Of a stretch of DNA of 64,000 nt, positions 32,732-41,775 are shown one piece after another. The stretch is from Ruminococcus_C sp963590855 (GTDB taxonomy: Bacteria > Bacillota > Clostridia > Oscillospirales > Ruminococcaceae). The notes under the pieces were generated by a model that was given only the letters and a program-made list of their open reading frames with translations, had not been told where the DNA came from and made no database searches. Position 1 is the stretch's first letter; each line of letters starts with the position of its first letter. The DNA lies in the NCBI GenBank assembly GCA_963590855.1, contig CAVAQT010000005.1:34784-98783 (forward strand), in the 5' to 3' direction. The position numbers and the translations under genes are program-made.

Positions 32732-34615
32732 ATGAAAGAACATACGACATGGTACACCCGCTTTTCTTCTCTGCGGGCATGGTTCTGCTCGTTCCATGAG
32801 AAGCGCTCTTACAATACCCTGCGCTATCCCATGACAAACCGTCTGCTGATGATCCTCTATCCGATCTTCATCGTCTGCATGGCAGAGCTGAACCAAGACA
32901 AATATCCCAGCAAGCTGGTGCTGTTCATTACGAACCATCCCACCATCATGCTGTTTAACATCCTCATTGCGGCGCTGATCTTTATCGGGGCGCTGCTCCT
33001 GTTTCGCTCCGGATGGTTTTCCATGCTGCTGGAGAGTATCCTGTACATGGCACTGAGCGTCACGGAGCTGTTCAAGTACAATACCAACGGCAACCATCTG
33101 ATTATGACAGACATGAAGCTGTTCCGCAGCGTCAAGAGTCTGACCTCATTCGCCTACATCAAGATCACGCCGCGGCTGGTGCTCTATATCAGTATCTGCG
33201 CCGCGTTCATCCTGCTGGCATTCTGGTTCAACCCCAGGCTGAAAATGCGGCTGAAGCTCCGCAAGCGGCTCGCGCCCGGTCTGGCGTGTCTCATCGCCTG
33301 TGTCATGGTGGTCACTGTTCCTGCCGTTTCTCAGCCGGTATACGCCCTGTTCGGACTGGACACCAAAGAGGCAGACAACACCTTCATCCTGAACGAAAAG
33401 TTCGACAACAACGGCTTCCTGGCGTTCTTTATGCAGACCGGTTCAGAAAACCTCTCCAATCAGCTGGAAGAGCCGGAGGAATACAAGGAGGACAGCGAGG
33501 ACACCGTAAAGCAGTATCTGGCAAAGGAAGTTCCGGATCTGGACTTCAACGGCGTAAAGCCTAATGTGGTAGAGATCATGTCGGAATCCTTCGCAGACTT
33601 CCGGGCATTTTCCGATCAGCTGTCTGAGCTGGGATACAACGATCTGGACACCTATTATGCCGGTCTGGACAAAGCGGCTTCCATGGGCACAGAGGGCACA
33701 CTTATTGTGCCGACCTATGCCAGCTATACCGTCCGCACCGAATTTGAACTGCTGTTCGGACTTCCGGTCAAGTCTCTGAACGACCCCAACATGCCGCAGC
33801 GCATGCTGCTGGAGAGACAGCAGCCCACCGTCCCCTCTTACTACAAGAGCTGGGGCTATTCCACCGCTTATGTACATCCGTTCCAGAGCAGCTTCTACAG
33901 CCGGAAGCGGATCTACGGACAGTTTAACTTTGACACCATGATCTTCGAGAACGACTTTACTGTTCCGGTCAGCACATACGGCGAGTACATTGACGACAAC
34001 GTGGTATACAACCAGATCGAGTCGCTGATCGCGTCCACTGACGAGCCGCTGTATGTACACGCCACCACCATGCAGAACCATCAGCCCTATACCGACGGCG
34101 ACAGCGACGACGAGTTTGTCAATTATCTGAGCCGTTTGCAGCACTCTGCTGACGGTCTGGCGGCATTCCTGGAGCGTCTGTCTCAGATCGACGAGCCCAC
34201 CATCGTGCTGTTTGTGGGTGACCACTTCCCGTCCCTCCGGGGCGACGACGGCATCTACAGCCAGCTGAACATCACCAGTGAAAACTGCAGCACCCTGTAC
34301 GAACAGCGCTATATCCTGTGGAACAACTACGGACTGGACACCAGTTCGCTCCCCACAGAGGCAGTTTCCACCTTCTACGCACCCTATCTGGTCATGGAGC
34401 TGATCGACGCACCGCGGGACAGCTTCACCCAGACGATGATGAACGAAATGGAAACCGAACCGGTCTACTCCACCAACTACATGCCGATGCAGGAGGCGGA
34501 TCAGAAACTGGACACCCTGACCTATGACCGCATCATGGGCGATATCATTTCCCCCAGCGCATTGGATGTCCTGCCGGATCCCACAGAAGAGATCACAGAA
34601 ACCACATCAGATTAA
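32732..34615 (+). CDS. Lipoteichoic acid synthase-like sulfatase-family membrane protein
   Basis: The 627-residue protein has about five N-terminal TMs (residues 30-200) and an extracellular sulfatase-like domain. Expected metal and catalytic positions are visible: Glu in VVEIMSESFADF (about 278), the Thr in SYTVRTEFELLFG (about 330), and Asp-His in LFVGDHFPSL (about 493). This matches LtaS-type polyglycerolphosphate synthases, which move glycerol phosphate from phosphatidylglycerol. An acidic C-terminal tail (EEITETTSD) ends the protein. A thioesterase-like gene follows after 12 bp. Some members modify other polymers, so the exact product is not certain. Confidence 0.88.
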   Translation: MKEHTTWYTRFSSLRAWFCSFHEKRSYNTLRYPMTNRLLMILYPIFIVCMAELNQDKYPSKLVLFITNHPTIMLFNILIAALIFIGALLLFRSGWFSMLLESILYMALSVTELFKYNTNGNHLIMTDMKLFRSVKSLTSFAYIKITPRLVLYISICAAFILLAFWFNPRLKMRLKLRKRLAPGLACLIACVMVVTVPAVSQPVYALFGLDTKEADNTFILNEKFDNNGFLAFFMQTGSENLSNQLEEPEEYKEDSEDTVKQYLAKEVPDLDFNGVKPNVVEIMSESFADFRAFSDQLSELGYNDLDTYYAGLDKAASMGTEGTLIVPTYASYTVRTEFELLFGLPVKSLNDPNMPQRMLLERQQPTVPSYYKSWGYSTAYVHPFQSSFYSRKRIYGQFNFDTMIFENDFTVPVSTYGEYIDDNVVYNQIESLIASTDEPLYVHATTMQNHQPYTDGDSDDEFVNYLSRLQHSADGLAAFLERLSQIDEPTIVLFVGDHFPSLRGDDGIYSQLNITSENCSTLYEQRYILWNNYGLDTSSLPTEAVSTFYAPYLVMELIDAPRDSFTQTMMNEMETEPVYSTNYMPMQEADQKLDTLTYDRIMGDIISPSALDVLPDPTEEITETTSD

Positions 34616-34627
34616 AGGAGAATTGCT

Positions 34628-35020
34628 ATGGAACCCATTACAATCGGAAGCACCGGAACCGCCAGCGTCAAGGTCGATGAGACCAATCTGGCAGTCTCTG
34701 TCGGCAGCGGCTCGCTGCCTGTCTTTGCAACACCCATGATGGCAGCACTGATGGAAGAGGCTGCCTGCAACGCGGTCGCACCGTTCCTCAGCGAAGGCGA
34801 GACCACTGTCGGCACCAAGCTGGACATCAGCCATGACGCTGCCACACCGGAAGGGCTGACCGTTACGGCAACCGCAGAGATCACCGGCGTAAACGGCAGA
34901 GAGATCTCCTATCATATCACCGCCGAGGACGGCGCCGGCGTGATTGGCTCCGGCACACACAAGCGGTTTCTCGTAGATGCAGAGCGCTTTTTGAACAAGA
35001 CTCAAAAGCGCGGTCAGTAA
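34628..35020 (+). CDS. Hotdog-fold thioesterase (FlK-like)
   Basis: The 130-residue protein shows a hotdog-fold pattern close to fluoroacetyl-CoA thioesterase-like proteins: LPVFATPMMAALMEEAACNAVAPFL (about 30-54, with Thr-Pro and Glu at the helix start), TTVGTKLDISH (about 59) and ATAEITGVNGREISYHITAED (about 81). It would hydrolyse an acyl-CoA thioester. The gene follows the LtaS-like gene by 12 bp with AAAGGAG upstream, so it is probably co-transcribed. The natural substrate is unknown; defluorination is not implied. Confidence 0.85.
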   Translation: MEPITIGSTGTASVKVDETNLAVSVGSGSLPVFATPMMAALMEEAACNAVAPFLSEGETTVGTKLDISHDAATPEGLTVTATAEITGVNGREISYHITAEDGAGVIGSGTHKRFLVDAERFLNKTQKRGQ

Positions 35021-35042
35021 CGAGCGATTTTCTGAAAATGCC

Positions 35043-35084
35043 AAAACGTCCGGAACAGTGTCGATGCTGTTCCGGACGTTTTTC
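35043..35084 (+). terminator. Terminator after the thioesterase gene
   Basis: AAAACGTCCGGAACAG and CTGTTCCGGACGTTTT form a 16-bp perfect stem with a TGTCGATG loop and T tail. Confidence 0.92.
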
Positions 35085-35182
35085 TCTGTCAGGACTGTTT
35101 CTATCCGGGAAAGGTGCATGCAGCTTAACCGTCATATTCTGCCGGTCATCCCCGAAAAACGGCAAAAAAGCACGGTTACCCC

Positions 35183-35211
35183 TTGCACTTTTTGCCGTTC
35201 TATGGTATACT
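35183..35211 (+). promoter_or_regulatory. Promoter of the DUF896 gene
   Basis: TTGCAC at 35183-35188 and TATACT at 35206-35211, with a TGG extension, are 17 bases apart. Confidence 0.75.
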
Positions 35212-35246
35212 ATTGAAAGTATTGAACTTGTTGGGAGGGAAACTAT

Positions 35247-35462
35247 ATGGACGAAAAAAAGGTAGCGCGCATCAACGAACTGGCAAAGAAATCCCGCACA
35301 CCAGAGGGTCTTACGCCGGCGGAAAAGGAAGAGCAGAACGCCCTGCGCATGGAGTATCGGCAGTCTGTCATCGGCAACCTCAAGGGACAGCTGAACAATA
35401 CCGTTGTCATCCGCCCGGACGGTTCTTCTTACCGCCCGGCAGACAAGAAAGAATCGGAATAA
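35247..35462 (+). CDS. DUF896 family protein (YnzC-like)
   Basis: The 71-residue protein is a member of the small helical DUF896 family. It has the two-helix core VARINELAKKSRTPEGLTPAEKEEQ and LRMEYRQSVIGNLKGQLNN, then a short VVIRPDGSSYRP tail. Bacillus relatives are linked to the SOS operon, but function is unknown. GGGAGG precedes the ATG and its own promoter is visible. It is convergent with cdd, with a 4-bp gap. Confidence 0.92.
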   Translation: MDEKKVARINELAKKSRTPEGLTPAEKEEQNALRMEYRQSVIGNLKGQLNNTVVIRPDGSSYRPADKKESE

Positions 35463-35466
35463 GAGA

Positions 35467-35868
35467 TCACAGCCGGAACTGCCGGGGCAGGAAGTCTCTG
35501 AGCGGATGCGCCCCGTCTGCCAGGATCACCGGAAAGTCCGGCGGACAGAACTCCGCCAATACCTGCAAGCAGGCACCGCAGGGCGGACAGGGCGTATTTT
35601 CAGCAGTCTCCGCATCCGCGCCGCCCACAATGGCGATGCTGCGGAACTGTCGCGCGCCGGCGGAAACTGCCGCACAAACGGCACTGCGCTCGGCACAGAT
35701 GGTCATGGAATAAGAAGCATTTTCGATGTTGCAGCCGCAGAATGTGCTGCCGTCGGCGGCGGTGAGGACTGCCCCGACCTGAAAACCGGAATAGGGCGCA
35801 TAGGCGTTTTTCCGGGCGGCAAGCGCCTGGTGCAGCAGGGCTTTTTCGGAATCGGAAAGCGTAACCAT
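35467..35868 (-). CDS. cdd: Cytidine deaminase
   Basis: The 133-residue zinc enzyme converts cytidine and deoxycytidine to uridine forms in pyrimidine salvage. Visible are the CNIENASYSMTICAERSA motif (catalytic Glu about 58, first zinc Cys about 56) and PCPPCGACLQVLAEF (Cys about 90 and 93). Length matches the tetrameric class. The ATG at 35868 has AAAGGAG upstream, and the ORF upstream extension of nine residues is ignored. No other salvage gene is adjacent. Confidence 0.96.
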   Translation of the reverse strand: MVTLSDSEKALLHQALAARKNAYAPYSGFQVGAVLTAADGSTFCGCNIENASYSMTICAERSAVCAAVSAGARQFRSIAIVGGADAETAENTPCPPCGACLQVLAEFCPPDFPVILADGAHPLRDFLPRQFRL

Positions 35869-35893
35869 AGGAAGTTCTCCTTTCTGATACAAC

Positions 35894-35925
35894 AAAAGCG
35901 AAGTCCTTTTGACAGACTTCGCTTT
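35894..35925 (-). terminator. Terminator of ackA
   Basis: AAAGCGAAGTC and GACTTCGCTTT pair as an 11-bp perfect stem, with TTTTGTT after it on the minus strand. Confidence 0.75.
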
Positions 35926-35958
35926 GGATGGATTTGCAAAGACGATTCGCGCGGACGC

Positions 35959-37152
35959 TTACTTCTGGATCATAGCCAGTGTGTCACGGGCGATCAGCAG
36001 CTCTTCGTTGGTCGGGATGACCCAGACCTCTACCTTGGAATCCGGTGTGGAGATCTTTTTCAGCTCGCCCTTGAAATCGTTGGCAGCCTTGTCGATCTTG
36101 ATGCCCAGGTATTCCATGTTCTCGCAGACCTCTTCACGGCAGTTCGGTGCATTTTCGCCGATGCCGCCGGTAAAGATCACAGCGTCCAGACCGTTCATGG
36201 CTGCGGCATATGCACCGATATCCTTCTTGATATCGTATACCAGCATATCCTTTGCCAGGGTCGCGCGCTTGTCGCCTGCCTCAGCAGCTGCGGTAATATC
36301 GCGGAAGTCAGAGGACTTTCCGGAGATACCCAGCATACCGGACTTCTTGTTCATATAGGTGTCCATCTCAGAAACGCCGAAGCCGTGCTTGCCGGCTACA
36401 TAAGTAACTGCGGACGGGTCAACTGCGCCGCAGCGTGTGCCCATCAGGACGCCGTCCAGCGGTGTAAAGCCCATGGTGGTATCTACCGACTTGCCGTCCT
36501 GTACGGCAGTGATGGAAGAACCGTTGCCCAGGTGACAGGAAACGACCTTCAGATCCTTCAGATCCTTGCCCATAATCTCAGCCAGCTTTGCGGTAACAAA
36601 ACGGTGGGATGTGCCGTGGAAGCCGTACTTGCGGACATGGAACTGTTCATAGTCCTCATACGGGAAGCCGTACATAAATGCCTTCTGGGGAATGGTCTGG
36701 TGGAATGCGGTATCAAATACAACGACCTGCGGTACATTCGGCAGGATCTTGCGGCATGCCCACAGTGCCAGTGCGTGGCCGTGGTTATGTACCGGAGCCA
36801 GCTCGCGCAGCTCGTCGATCTTTTCGATGATCTCATCGGTGACCAGTGTGGTCTTGGTGAATACCTCTGCGCCCTGTACGACACGGTGGCCCACAGCAGA
36901 GATCTCATCCATGCTGGAGATCACAGCGCCCTCGCCGGTGGTCAGCGCTTCTACCAGGCAGGAAAATGCTTCTGCATGGGTCGGGAATGCGCAGTCCTTT
37001 TCCACCTTGACGCCGGAAGCGGTCTTGTGGCTCAGGTGACCGTCGATGCCGATACGGTCGCAGTTGCCCTTGGCGATCACAGACTCATCGTCCATATTGA
37101 TGAGCTGGTACTTCAGAGAAGAGCTTCCTGCATTGACAACAAGAATAATCAT
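35959..37152 (-). CDS. ackA: Acetate kinase
   Basis: AckA makes ATP from acetyl phosphate while releasing acetate, the main energy-yielding end step of acetogenic fermentation. The 397-residue protein begins VVNAGSSSLKYQL (about 5-17) and carries the VFDTAFHQT motif near 145, HLGNGSSI (about 206) and GGIGENAP near 327. The start at 37152 has AAAGGAG upstream. The usual partner pta is not adjacent or in the window. The gene is divergent from tmcAL, whose product uses acetate. Confidence 0.98.
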   Translation of the reverse strand: MIILVVNAGSSSLKYQLINMDDESVIAKGNCDRIGIDGHLSHKTASGVKVEKDCAFPTHAEAFSCLVEALTTGEGAVISSMDEISAVGHRVVQGAEVFTKTTLVTDEIIEKIDELRELAPVHNHGHALALWACRKILPNVPQVVVFDTAFHQTIPQKAFMYGFPYEDYEQFHVRKYGFHGTSHRFVTAKLAEIMGKDLKDLKVVSCHLGNGSSITAVQDGKSVDTTMGFTPLDGVLMGTRCGAVDPSAVTYVAGKHGFGVSEMDTYMNKKSGMLGISGKSSDFRDITAAAEAGDKRATLAKDMLVYDIKKDIGAYAAAMNGLDAVIFTGGIGENAPNCREEVCENMEYLGIKIDKAANDFKGELKKISTPDSKVEVWVIPTNEELLIARDTLAMIQK

Positions 37153-37209
37153 AGGAAAATTTCTCCTTTTTCTTTTTTGCGGACACCATTGGCGTGTCCC
37201 ATATAATAT

Positions 37210-37237
37210 ATTATATGCTTTTTTGCAGAAATTGCAA
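37210..37237 (-). promoter_or_regulatory. Promoter of ackA
   Basis: On the minus strand TTGCAA (37237-37232) and TATAAT (37215-37210) are 16 bases apart, in an A/T-rich stretch with a second overlapping TATTAT. Confidence 0.65.
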
Positions 37238-37308
37238 GTGGTTTCCGCAAATTCCACGCCAAACGAACCATTTTTCTCATTTTTCACAGCTTTTTGGGAG
37301 GATCATAC

Positions 37309-38532
37309 ATGAAAATCAGCGGTATTATCTGTGAATACAATCCTCTGCACAATGGGCATCTGTACCATCTGGAACAGGTGCGCCGCGCCGGTGCAGAAGG
37401 GATCGTCGCCGTCATGAGCGGCAATTTTGTACAGCGCGGCGACGCGGCGCTGCTGGACAAGTTCACCCGCGCCCGGCTCGCCATTGAGGGCGGCGCAGAT
37501 CTGGTCATTGAGCTGCCTGTCCCCTATGCTCTGGCGCCGGCAGAAAACTTTGCCATGGGCGGCGTGGCGCTTCTGACCGCATTGGGCAATGTCCGGGAGA
37601 TCTCCTTCGGCAGCGAGTGCGGCGACATCCGCCTATTGTCCCAGGCGGCGCAGGCGTGCCGGGTGTGCAAGTCCGACTACGCCGACGTCATGGACGACTT
37701 TCTCCGGTCGGGCTATTCCTATCCGGAAGTCTTGTCGCAAATGGTGGGACAGCTCTATGGAGACGAGACAGCCGCCGTGCTGCGCCACCCCAACAACACC
37801 CTTGCCATCGCCTATCTCAACGCCATGGAAGAGCTGCACAGTCCGCTGCAGCCCATGACCATCCAGCGCAGAGGCGCAGGGCACAACAGCAATCAGCCGG
37901 CACAGGACGGCACAGCAAGCGCCACCTATATCCGGCAGTATTTCTCTGAGGGCGGCGACTGCCGGCGGATGATGCCGTCTTATGCCTGGCATGCTCTCCG
38001 GGATGCCCAGCAGGCAGGCCACACCGCTTCTATGGCATATCTGGAGCGGCTGATCCTGTATAAGCTGCGCACCACCGACCCGGACGAGCTGCGGGACATT
38101 GCCGAGATCGGACAGGGACTGGAGCACCGGCTGTACAAGGCGAAGCGCTCGGCTTCTCTGGAAGAACTGCTGCAATCCATCCGCACCAAGCGCTATCCTA
38201 TGGCGCGGCTGCGGCGCATTCTGCTGCACATCCTGCTGGACATCCACACCTCAGACATCCAGCAGTATCCGGCATACGGCAGAATACTGGCGTTCAACGA
38301 TGTGGGCCGGGAGATCCTCCGGGATTCCAAGGACAAGCGGCAGCTGCCGTTCTCCCACTCCCTGGCAGAGCTGGCGCACACCAGTCCAGAGGCAGGGCGC
38401 TGCGCCGCACTGGAATCTCAGGCGACAGACATCTATCAGCTGGCGCGCCCGGTCATCGGCAAGGGCGAGTCTGACTTCCGGCGAAAGATCACCTTTGCCG
38501 GAACATCGCATCACGCGGAAGCCGAAAAATAA
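37309..38532 (+). CDS. tmcAL: tRNA(Met) cytidine acetate ligase
   Basis: TmcAL activates acetate with ATP and makes N4-acetylcytidine at the wobble base of elongator tRNA-Met. The 407-residue protein has the nucleotidyltransferase HxGH-type motif CEYNPLHNGHLYHL (about 7-20), MSGNFVQRGDAALLDKFTRARLAIEGGADLV region (about 36-66), SFGSECGD near 99 and SATYIRQYF near 200. GGGAGG precedes ATG 37309. It is divergent from ackA with about 155 bp between starts. Confidence 0.94.
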   Translation: MKISGIICEYNPLHNGHLYHLEQVRRAGAEGIVAVMSGNFVQRGDAALLDKFTRARLAIEGGADLVIELPVPYALAPAENFAMGGVALLTALGNVREISFGSECGDIRLLSQAAQACRVCKSDYADVMDDFLRSGYSYPEVLSQMVGQLYGDETAAVLRHPNNTLAIAYLNAMEELHSPLQPMTIQRRGAGHNSNQPAQDGTASATYIRQYFSEGGDCRRMMPSYAWHALRDAQQAGHTASMAYLERLILYKLRTTDPDELRDIAEIGQGLEHRLYKAKRSASLEELLQSIRTKRYPMARLRRILLHILLDIHTSDIQQYPAYGRILAFNDVGREILRDSKDKRQLPFSHSLAELAHTSPEAGRCAALESQATDIYQLARPVIGKGESDFRRKITFAGTSHHAEAEK

Positions 38533-38633
38533 AACCAGTTCCAATACGGAACAGGTTCTAAAAGAGCTGCATCACGAGGATGCACGAATTATCTGCACGG
38601 AACAGCCGTGCAGCGGGAAGAAGTATATGTTAT

Positions 38634-39527
38634 ATGGGAAGAGTATCAAAGAAACAGCTGGGACGGCGGCGGCGCATGGCGCTGCTGATCGTCCTGGCAA
38701 TTGCTGCTGCCGTGATATATCTGGTTTTTTTCCAGGCGGACAGCAAAAGCGACGACGCGGCGGAAACAGTTCAGTCGATTTCCGTCAGCACAGCGAGCAC
38801 GGAGGACACAGCCGAGATCGTCATTGAAGCTACAGCGCCGGAGACTACCGCAGTGACAACGGCACTGACGACACCCACTGAACCGGCAGTGCTTCCGGTG
38901 CGCCGTGCCCAGCTGGACGCGCAGCCGGTGCTGCAAAATCCGGAGCTGCCCACCGGGTGTGAGGTCACGGCGCTGACAACTGCACTGAACTATCTGGGCT
39001 ATCCGGTGGACAAGGTAACGCTGGCAGACAAGTATCTCATCCAGTCCGACCCGTATCTCACCACCTTTGGAGAAGCGTTTGTGGGTTCGCCCCATGATGC
39101 CAACGCCTGGGGCTGTTATGCGCCGGTGATTGCAGAGACTGCGGAGAACTATATCGCCGCACAGGGCGGCACGGAACTGGTGCAGGATCTCACCGGGTGT
39201 TCTCTGAAAACACTGTTGAACGAGGTGGCCGGCGGCACACCCGTCATCACCTGGGTGACCATCAATCTCACCAGCCGAGTGGAAGAGCGGCATTATTGGA
39301 CAACGCCCAGCGGAGAGGATGCCGTGTTCCTCATCAACGAGCATTGTGTCCTGCTCTGCGGCTATGATCTGGACGCCAACACCGTTACCGTCTGCGACCC
39401 GTTAGAGGGAAAGATCGAATATGACATGGACAAGTTCGAGGATCGGTACCAGTTGGTGTATCAGCAGGCGGTGGTGATCCGGAGGGCGGAGACGGTATCC
39501 GCCGCGGATGTTTCCACACCGCAATAA
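38634..39527 (+). CDS. Membrane-anchored C39-like peptidase
   Basis: The 297-residue protein has a basic N terminus, one TM (MALLIVLAIAAAVIYLVFF, about 15-33), a Thr/Glu/Ala-rich linker, then a papain-fold domain with LPTGCEVTALTTALNYLGY (catalytic Cys about 104) and INEHCVLLCGYDLDANTVTVCDPLEG (His about 240). This is the C39_2/BtrH-like pattern of cysteine peptidases. The start is uncertain: ATG 38634 is preceded by GGGAAGAAG but an in-frame ATG at 38580 exists. The product is extracellular-facing; its substrate is unknown. Confidence 0.8.
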   Translation: MGRVSKKQLGRRRRMALLIVLAIAAAVIYLVFFQADSKSDDAAETVQSISVSTASTEDTAEIVIEATAPETTAVTTALTTPTEPAVLPVRRAQLDAQPVLQNPELPTGCEVTALTTALNYLGYPVDKVTLADKYLIQSDPYLTTFGEAFVGSPHDANAWGCYAPVIAETAENYIAAQGGTELVQDLTGCSLKTLLNEVAGGTPVITWVTINLTSRVEERHYWTTPSGEDAVFLINEHCVLLCGYDLDANTVTVCDPLEGKIEYDMDKFEDRYQLVYQQAVVIRRAETVSAADVSTPQ

Positions 39528-39552
39528 CGAAAATCAAAACAGGAGGCGCAAT

Positions 39553-40251
39553 ATGCCTGATCTATCCTACGAAACCATTGCAGACGGTTTGACGGTCTGC
39601 ACCAGCCAGCTCCACCGGTTCGGCACGGACGCGGTGCTGCTGACTGAATTTTCCGGCTATCGGCAAAAAGACCGGGTCTGCGACTTCGGCACAGGCTGCG
39701 GCATTATCCCCATGCTGATGCAGCGCACCGCTCCGCCCCGGGAGATCTACGCTGTGGACATCCAAAAGGAAGCCATCCGACAAATGTGCCTGGGGATCGC
39801 CGAAAGCGAGAACATCCGCTCGGTGCTGTATCCGATCTGCACTGACCTGAAAACACTCTGGGACGGCGCACCGCTGGGGCAGTTGGATCTGGTGACCTGC
39901 AATCCGCCCTATAAGGCATATCAGGCAGGCATCGAAAGCCAGTTGACCGCGCAAAAAATCGCACGGCACGAGGTGCTGTGCAGCATCTATGACATTTGCC
40001 GTTCGGCAAAGCGCCTTTTGCGGTTCGGCGGACGGCTCTGCATCTGCAACCGCCCGGAACGGCTGGCGGACTGCATGGATGCCATGCGGCAAAGCGGCAT
40101 TGAACCCAAGCGGTTACAGTTTGTGGCAAAGGCTGCCGATGCGCAGCCGTGGCTGTTCCTGCTGGAAGGCAGAAGCGGCGGAAAGCCTTTTTTGAATGTA
40201 CTGCCCCAGCGCGTTGTCGGCGATGGAAACGGTGTGACAACTCGGATATAA
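39553..40251 (+). CDS. tRNA1(Val) adenine-N6-methyltransferase-like protein (TrmN6)
   Basis: The 232-residue class I methyltransferase has the SAM site VCDFGTGCGIIPMLM (about 38-52), IYAVDIQKEAIRQM (about 62) and the catalytic NPPY sequence (VTCNPPYKAY, about 117). This is the pattern of N6-adenine methyltransferases such as TrmN6/YfiC, which modify A37 of tRNA1-Val. AGGAGG lies 6 bases before ATG 39553; a 15-residue upstream extension overlaps the peptidase gene and is not conserved. It follows the peptidase gene closely, probably co-transcribed. Confidence 0.87.
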   Translation: MPDLSYETIADGLTVCTSQLHRFGTDAVLLTEFSGYRQKDRVCDFGTGCGIIPMLMQRTAPPREIYAVDIQKEAIRQMCLGIAESENIRSVLYPICTDLKTLWDGAPLGQLDLVTCNPPYKAYQAGIESQLTAQKIARHEVLCSIYDICRSAKRLLRFGGRLCICNRPERLADCMDAMRQSGIEPKRLQFVAKAADAQPWLFLLEGRSGGKPFLNVLPQRVVGDGNGVTTRI

Positions 40252-40287
40252 AAACAGAAATTGTATCAGGACGAATGGAAATTGTAT

Positions 40288-40316
40288 TAGACACGCACTG
40301 CTGCCCTTGTTATAAT
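40288..40316 (+). promoter_or_regulatory. Promoter of the MATE transporter gene
   Basis: TAGACA at 40288-40293 and TATAAT at 40311-40316 are 17 bases apart, 62 bases before the start codon. Confidence 0.7.
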
Positions 40317-40377
40317 GATAGCAAATATCCCAGCAACCAACACAACAACTTTTTGATATCACAGGAGGACTTTCAGC

Positions 40378-41757
40378 ATGAGAAAAAACAATCTGATCTA
40401 TAAACGCGCCCTGACCCTCGCCGTACCCATGATGATCCAGAACGGCATCACCAATATGGTGGGACTGGTGGACAATGTCATGGTGGGCAGCCAGGGCACA
40501 GAGGCAATGACCGCGGTCTCCATCGCCGGTCAGCTGATCTTTGTGTTCAACCTCGCCATTTTCGGCGCGCTGGCAGGCCCGGGCATCTACGGTGCACAAT
40601 ATTACGGGCAACGCAATCTTCACGGTTTTCAAAATACCTTTCGCATCAAGCTCTGGCTCAGCACCGTCTGTCTCATCGGCGGACTATTGGTATTCCTGCT
40701 GGGAGACGATGCCCTCATCGGGCTGTATCTCCACGGCGAAAGCGCCACGGTCGATGCGTCCCTCACCATGCAGTATGCCAAGCAATATCTGCACATCATG
40801 CTGATCGGGCTGCCGTTCTTTGTGGTGACCCAGGTCTATGCCACCAGTCTCCGGGAGACCGGCAGCAGCGTCAAGCCCATGGTCGGCGGCATTGCCTCAG
40901 TGGCAGTGGACGTGGTGCTGAACTACATGCTGATCTACGGCAACTGCGGCATGCCGAAGCTGGGTGTCCGCGGCGCAGCCATCGCCACGGTACTGGCGCG
41001 CGTAACGGAAATGACCATTGTAGTCATCTGGGCACACCTGTGCCGGAACAAGCACACCTTCCTGAAAGGCATCTACCGCACGCTGCGCGTCCCGGCAGAT
41101 CTGGCAAAAAAGGTGCTGCGCAAGGGCATGCCCATTTTCTGCAACGAACTGCTCTGGTCTGCCGGACTGGCGGCGCTGACCCAGTGCTATTCCACACGAG
41201 GTCTGGAGATCATCGCCGGACTGAACATCTCCAACGCCCTGTGCAATCTGCTGAACGTGGTATTCGTGGCGCTGGGCTCTGCCGTGGGCATTCTCATTGG
41301 ACAGACGCTGGGCGCATCGGAATATGCACGGGCAAAAAAGGATGCCTTCAGCCTTATGTGGTTCACCGGCGCAGTTTGTCTGATCCTTTCTGCCATTCTC
41401 ATTTCCATTTCCGGAGTATTCCCCAAGGTCTATGACACCACCGCAGAGGTGCGGCATTATGGACAGTGGTTCATTATCATCACCGCCGCCTTTTTCCCCA
41501 TCCAGGGATTCCTGAATGCGCTGTATTTCACCCTGCGTTCCGGCGGAAAAACCATGATTACCTTTCTCTTTGACAGCGTTTTCACCTGGTGCATTCCCCT
41601 GCCGACGGCGCTGCTTCTGTGCCACTTCACCAGTCTCCCGATCCTGGGCGTGTATGCGCTTGTCCAGGCGGCAGATATCCTGAAGGTGGCTGTGGGCTAT
41701 GTGCTCATTCAGAAAGGCGTCTGGATCAGCAATCTGGTGGAAGAATCCGGAAAATAA
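40378..41757 (+). CDS. MATE family efflux transporter
   Basis: The 459-residue protein has about 12 TMs. It starts with a basic tail then LTLAVPMMIQNGITNMVGLVDNVMVG (about 12-37), the MATE signature, followed by repeated hydrophobic helices and a second-half segment FPIQGFLNALYFTLRSGGKT (about 380). Such pumps export cationic drugs or other organic compounds using a Na+ or H+ gradient. AGGAGG is 9 bases upstream. A 16S rRNA methyltransferase gene follows 18 bp later. Substrates are unknown. Confidence 0.92.
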   Translation: MRKNNLIYKRALTLAVPMMIQNGITNMVGLVDNVMVGSQGTEAMTAVSIAGQLIFVFNLAIFGALAGPGIYGAQYYGQRNLHGFQNTFRIKLWLSTVCLIGGLLVFLLGDDALIGLYLHGESATVDASLTMQYAKQYLHIMLIGLPFFVVTQVYATSLRETGSSVKPMVGGIASVAVDVVLNYMLIYGNCGMPKLGVRGAAIATVLARVTEMTIVVIWAHLCRNKHTFLKGIYRTLRVPADLAKKVLRKGMPIFCNELLWSAGLAALTQCYSTRGLEIIAGLNISNALCNLLNVVFVALGSAVGILIGQTLGASEYARAKKDAFSLMWFTGAVCLILSAILISISGVFPKVYDTTAEVRHYGQWFIIITAAFFPIQGFLNALYFTLRSGGKTMITFLFDSVFTWCIPLPTALLLCHFTSLPILGVYALVQAADILKVAVGYVLIQKGVWISNLVEESGK

Positions 41758-41775
41758 CAAAGGAGCGATCTCACT

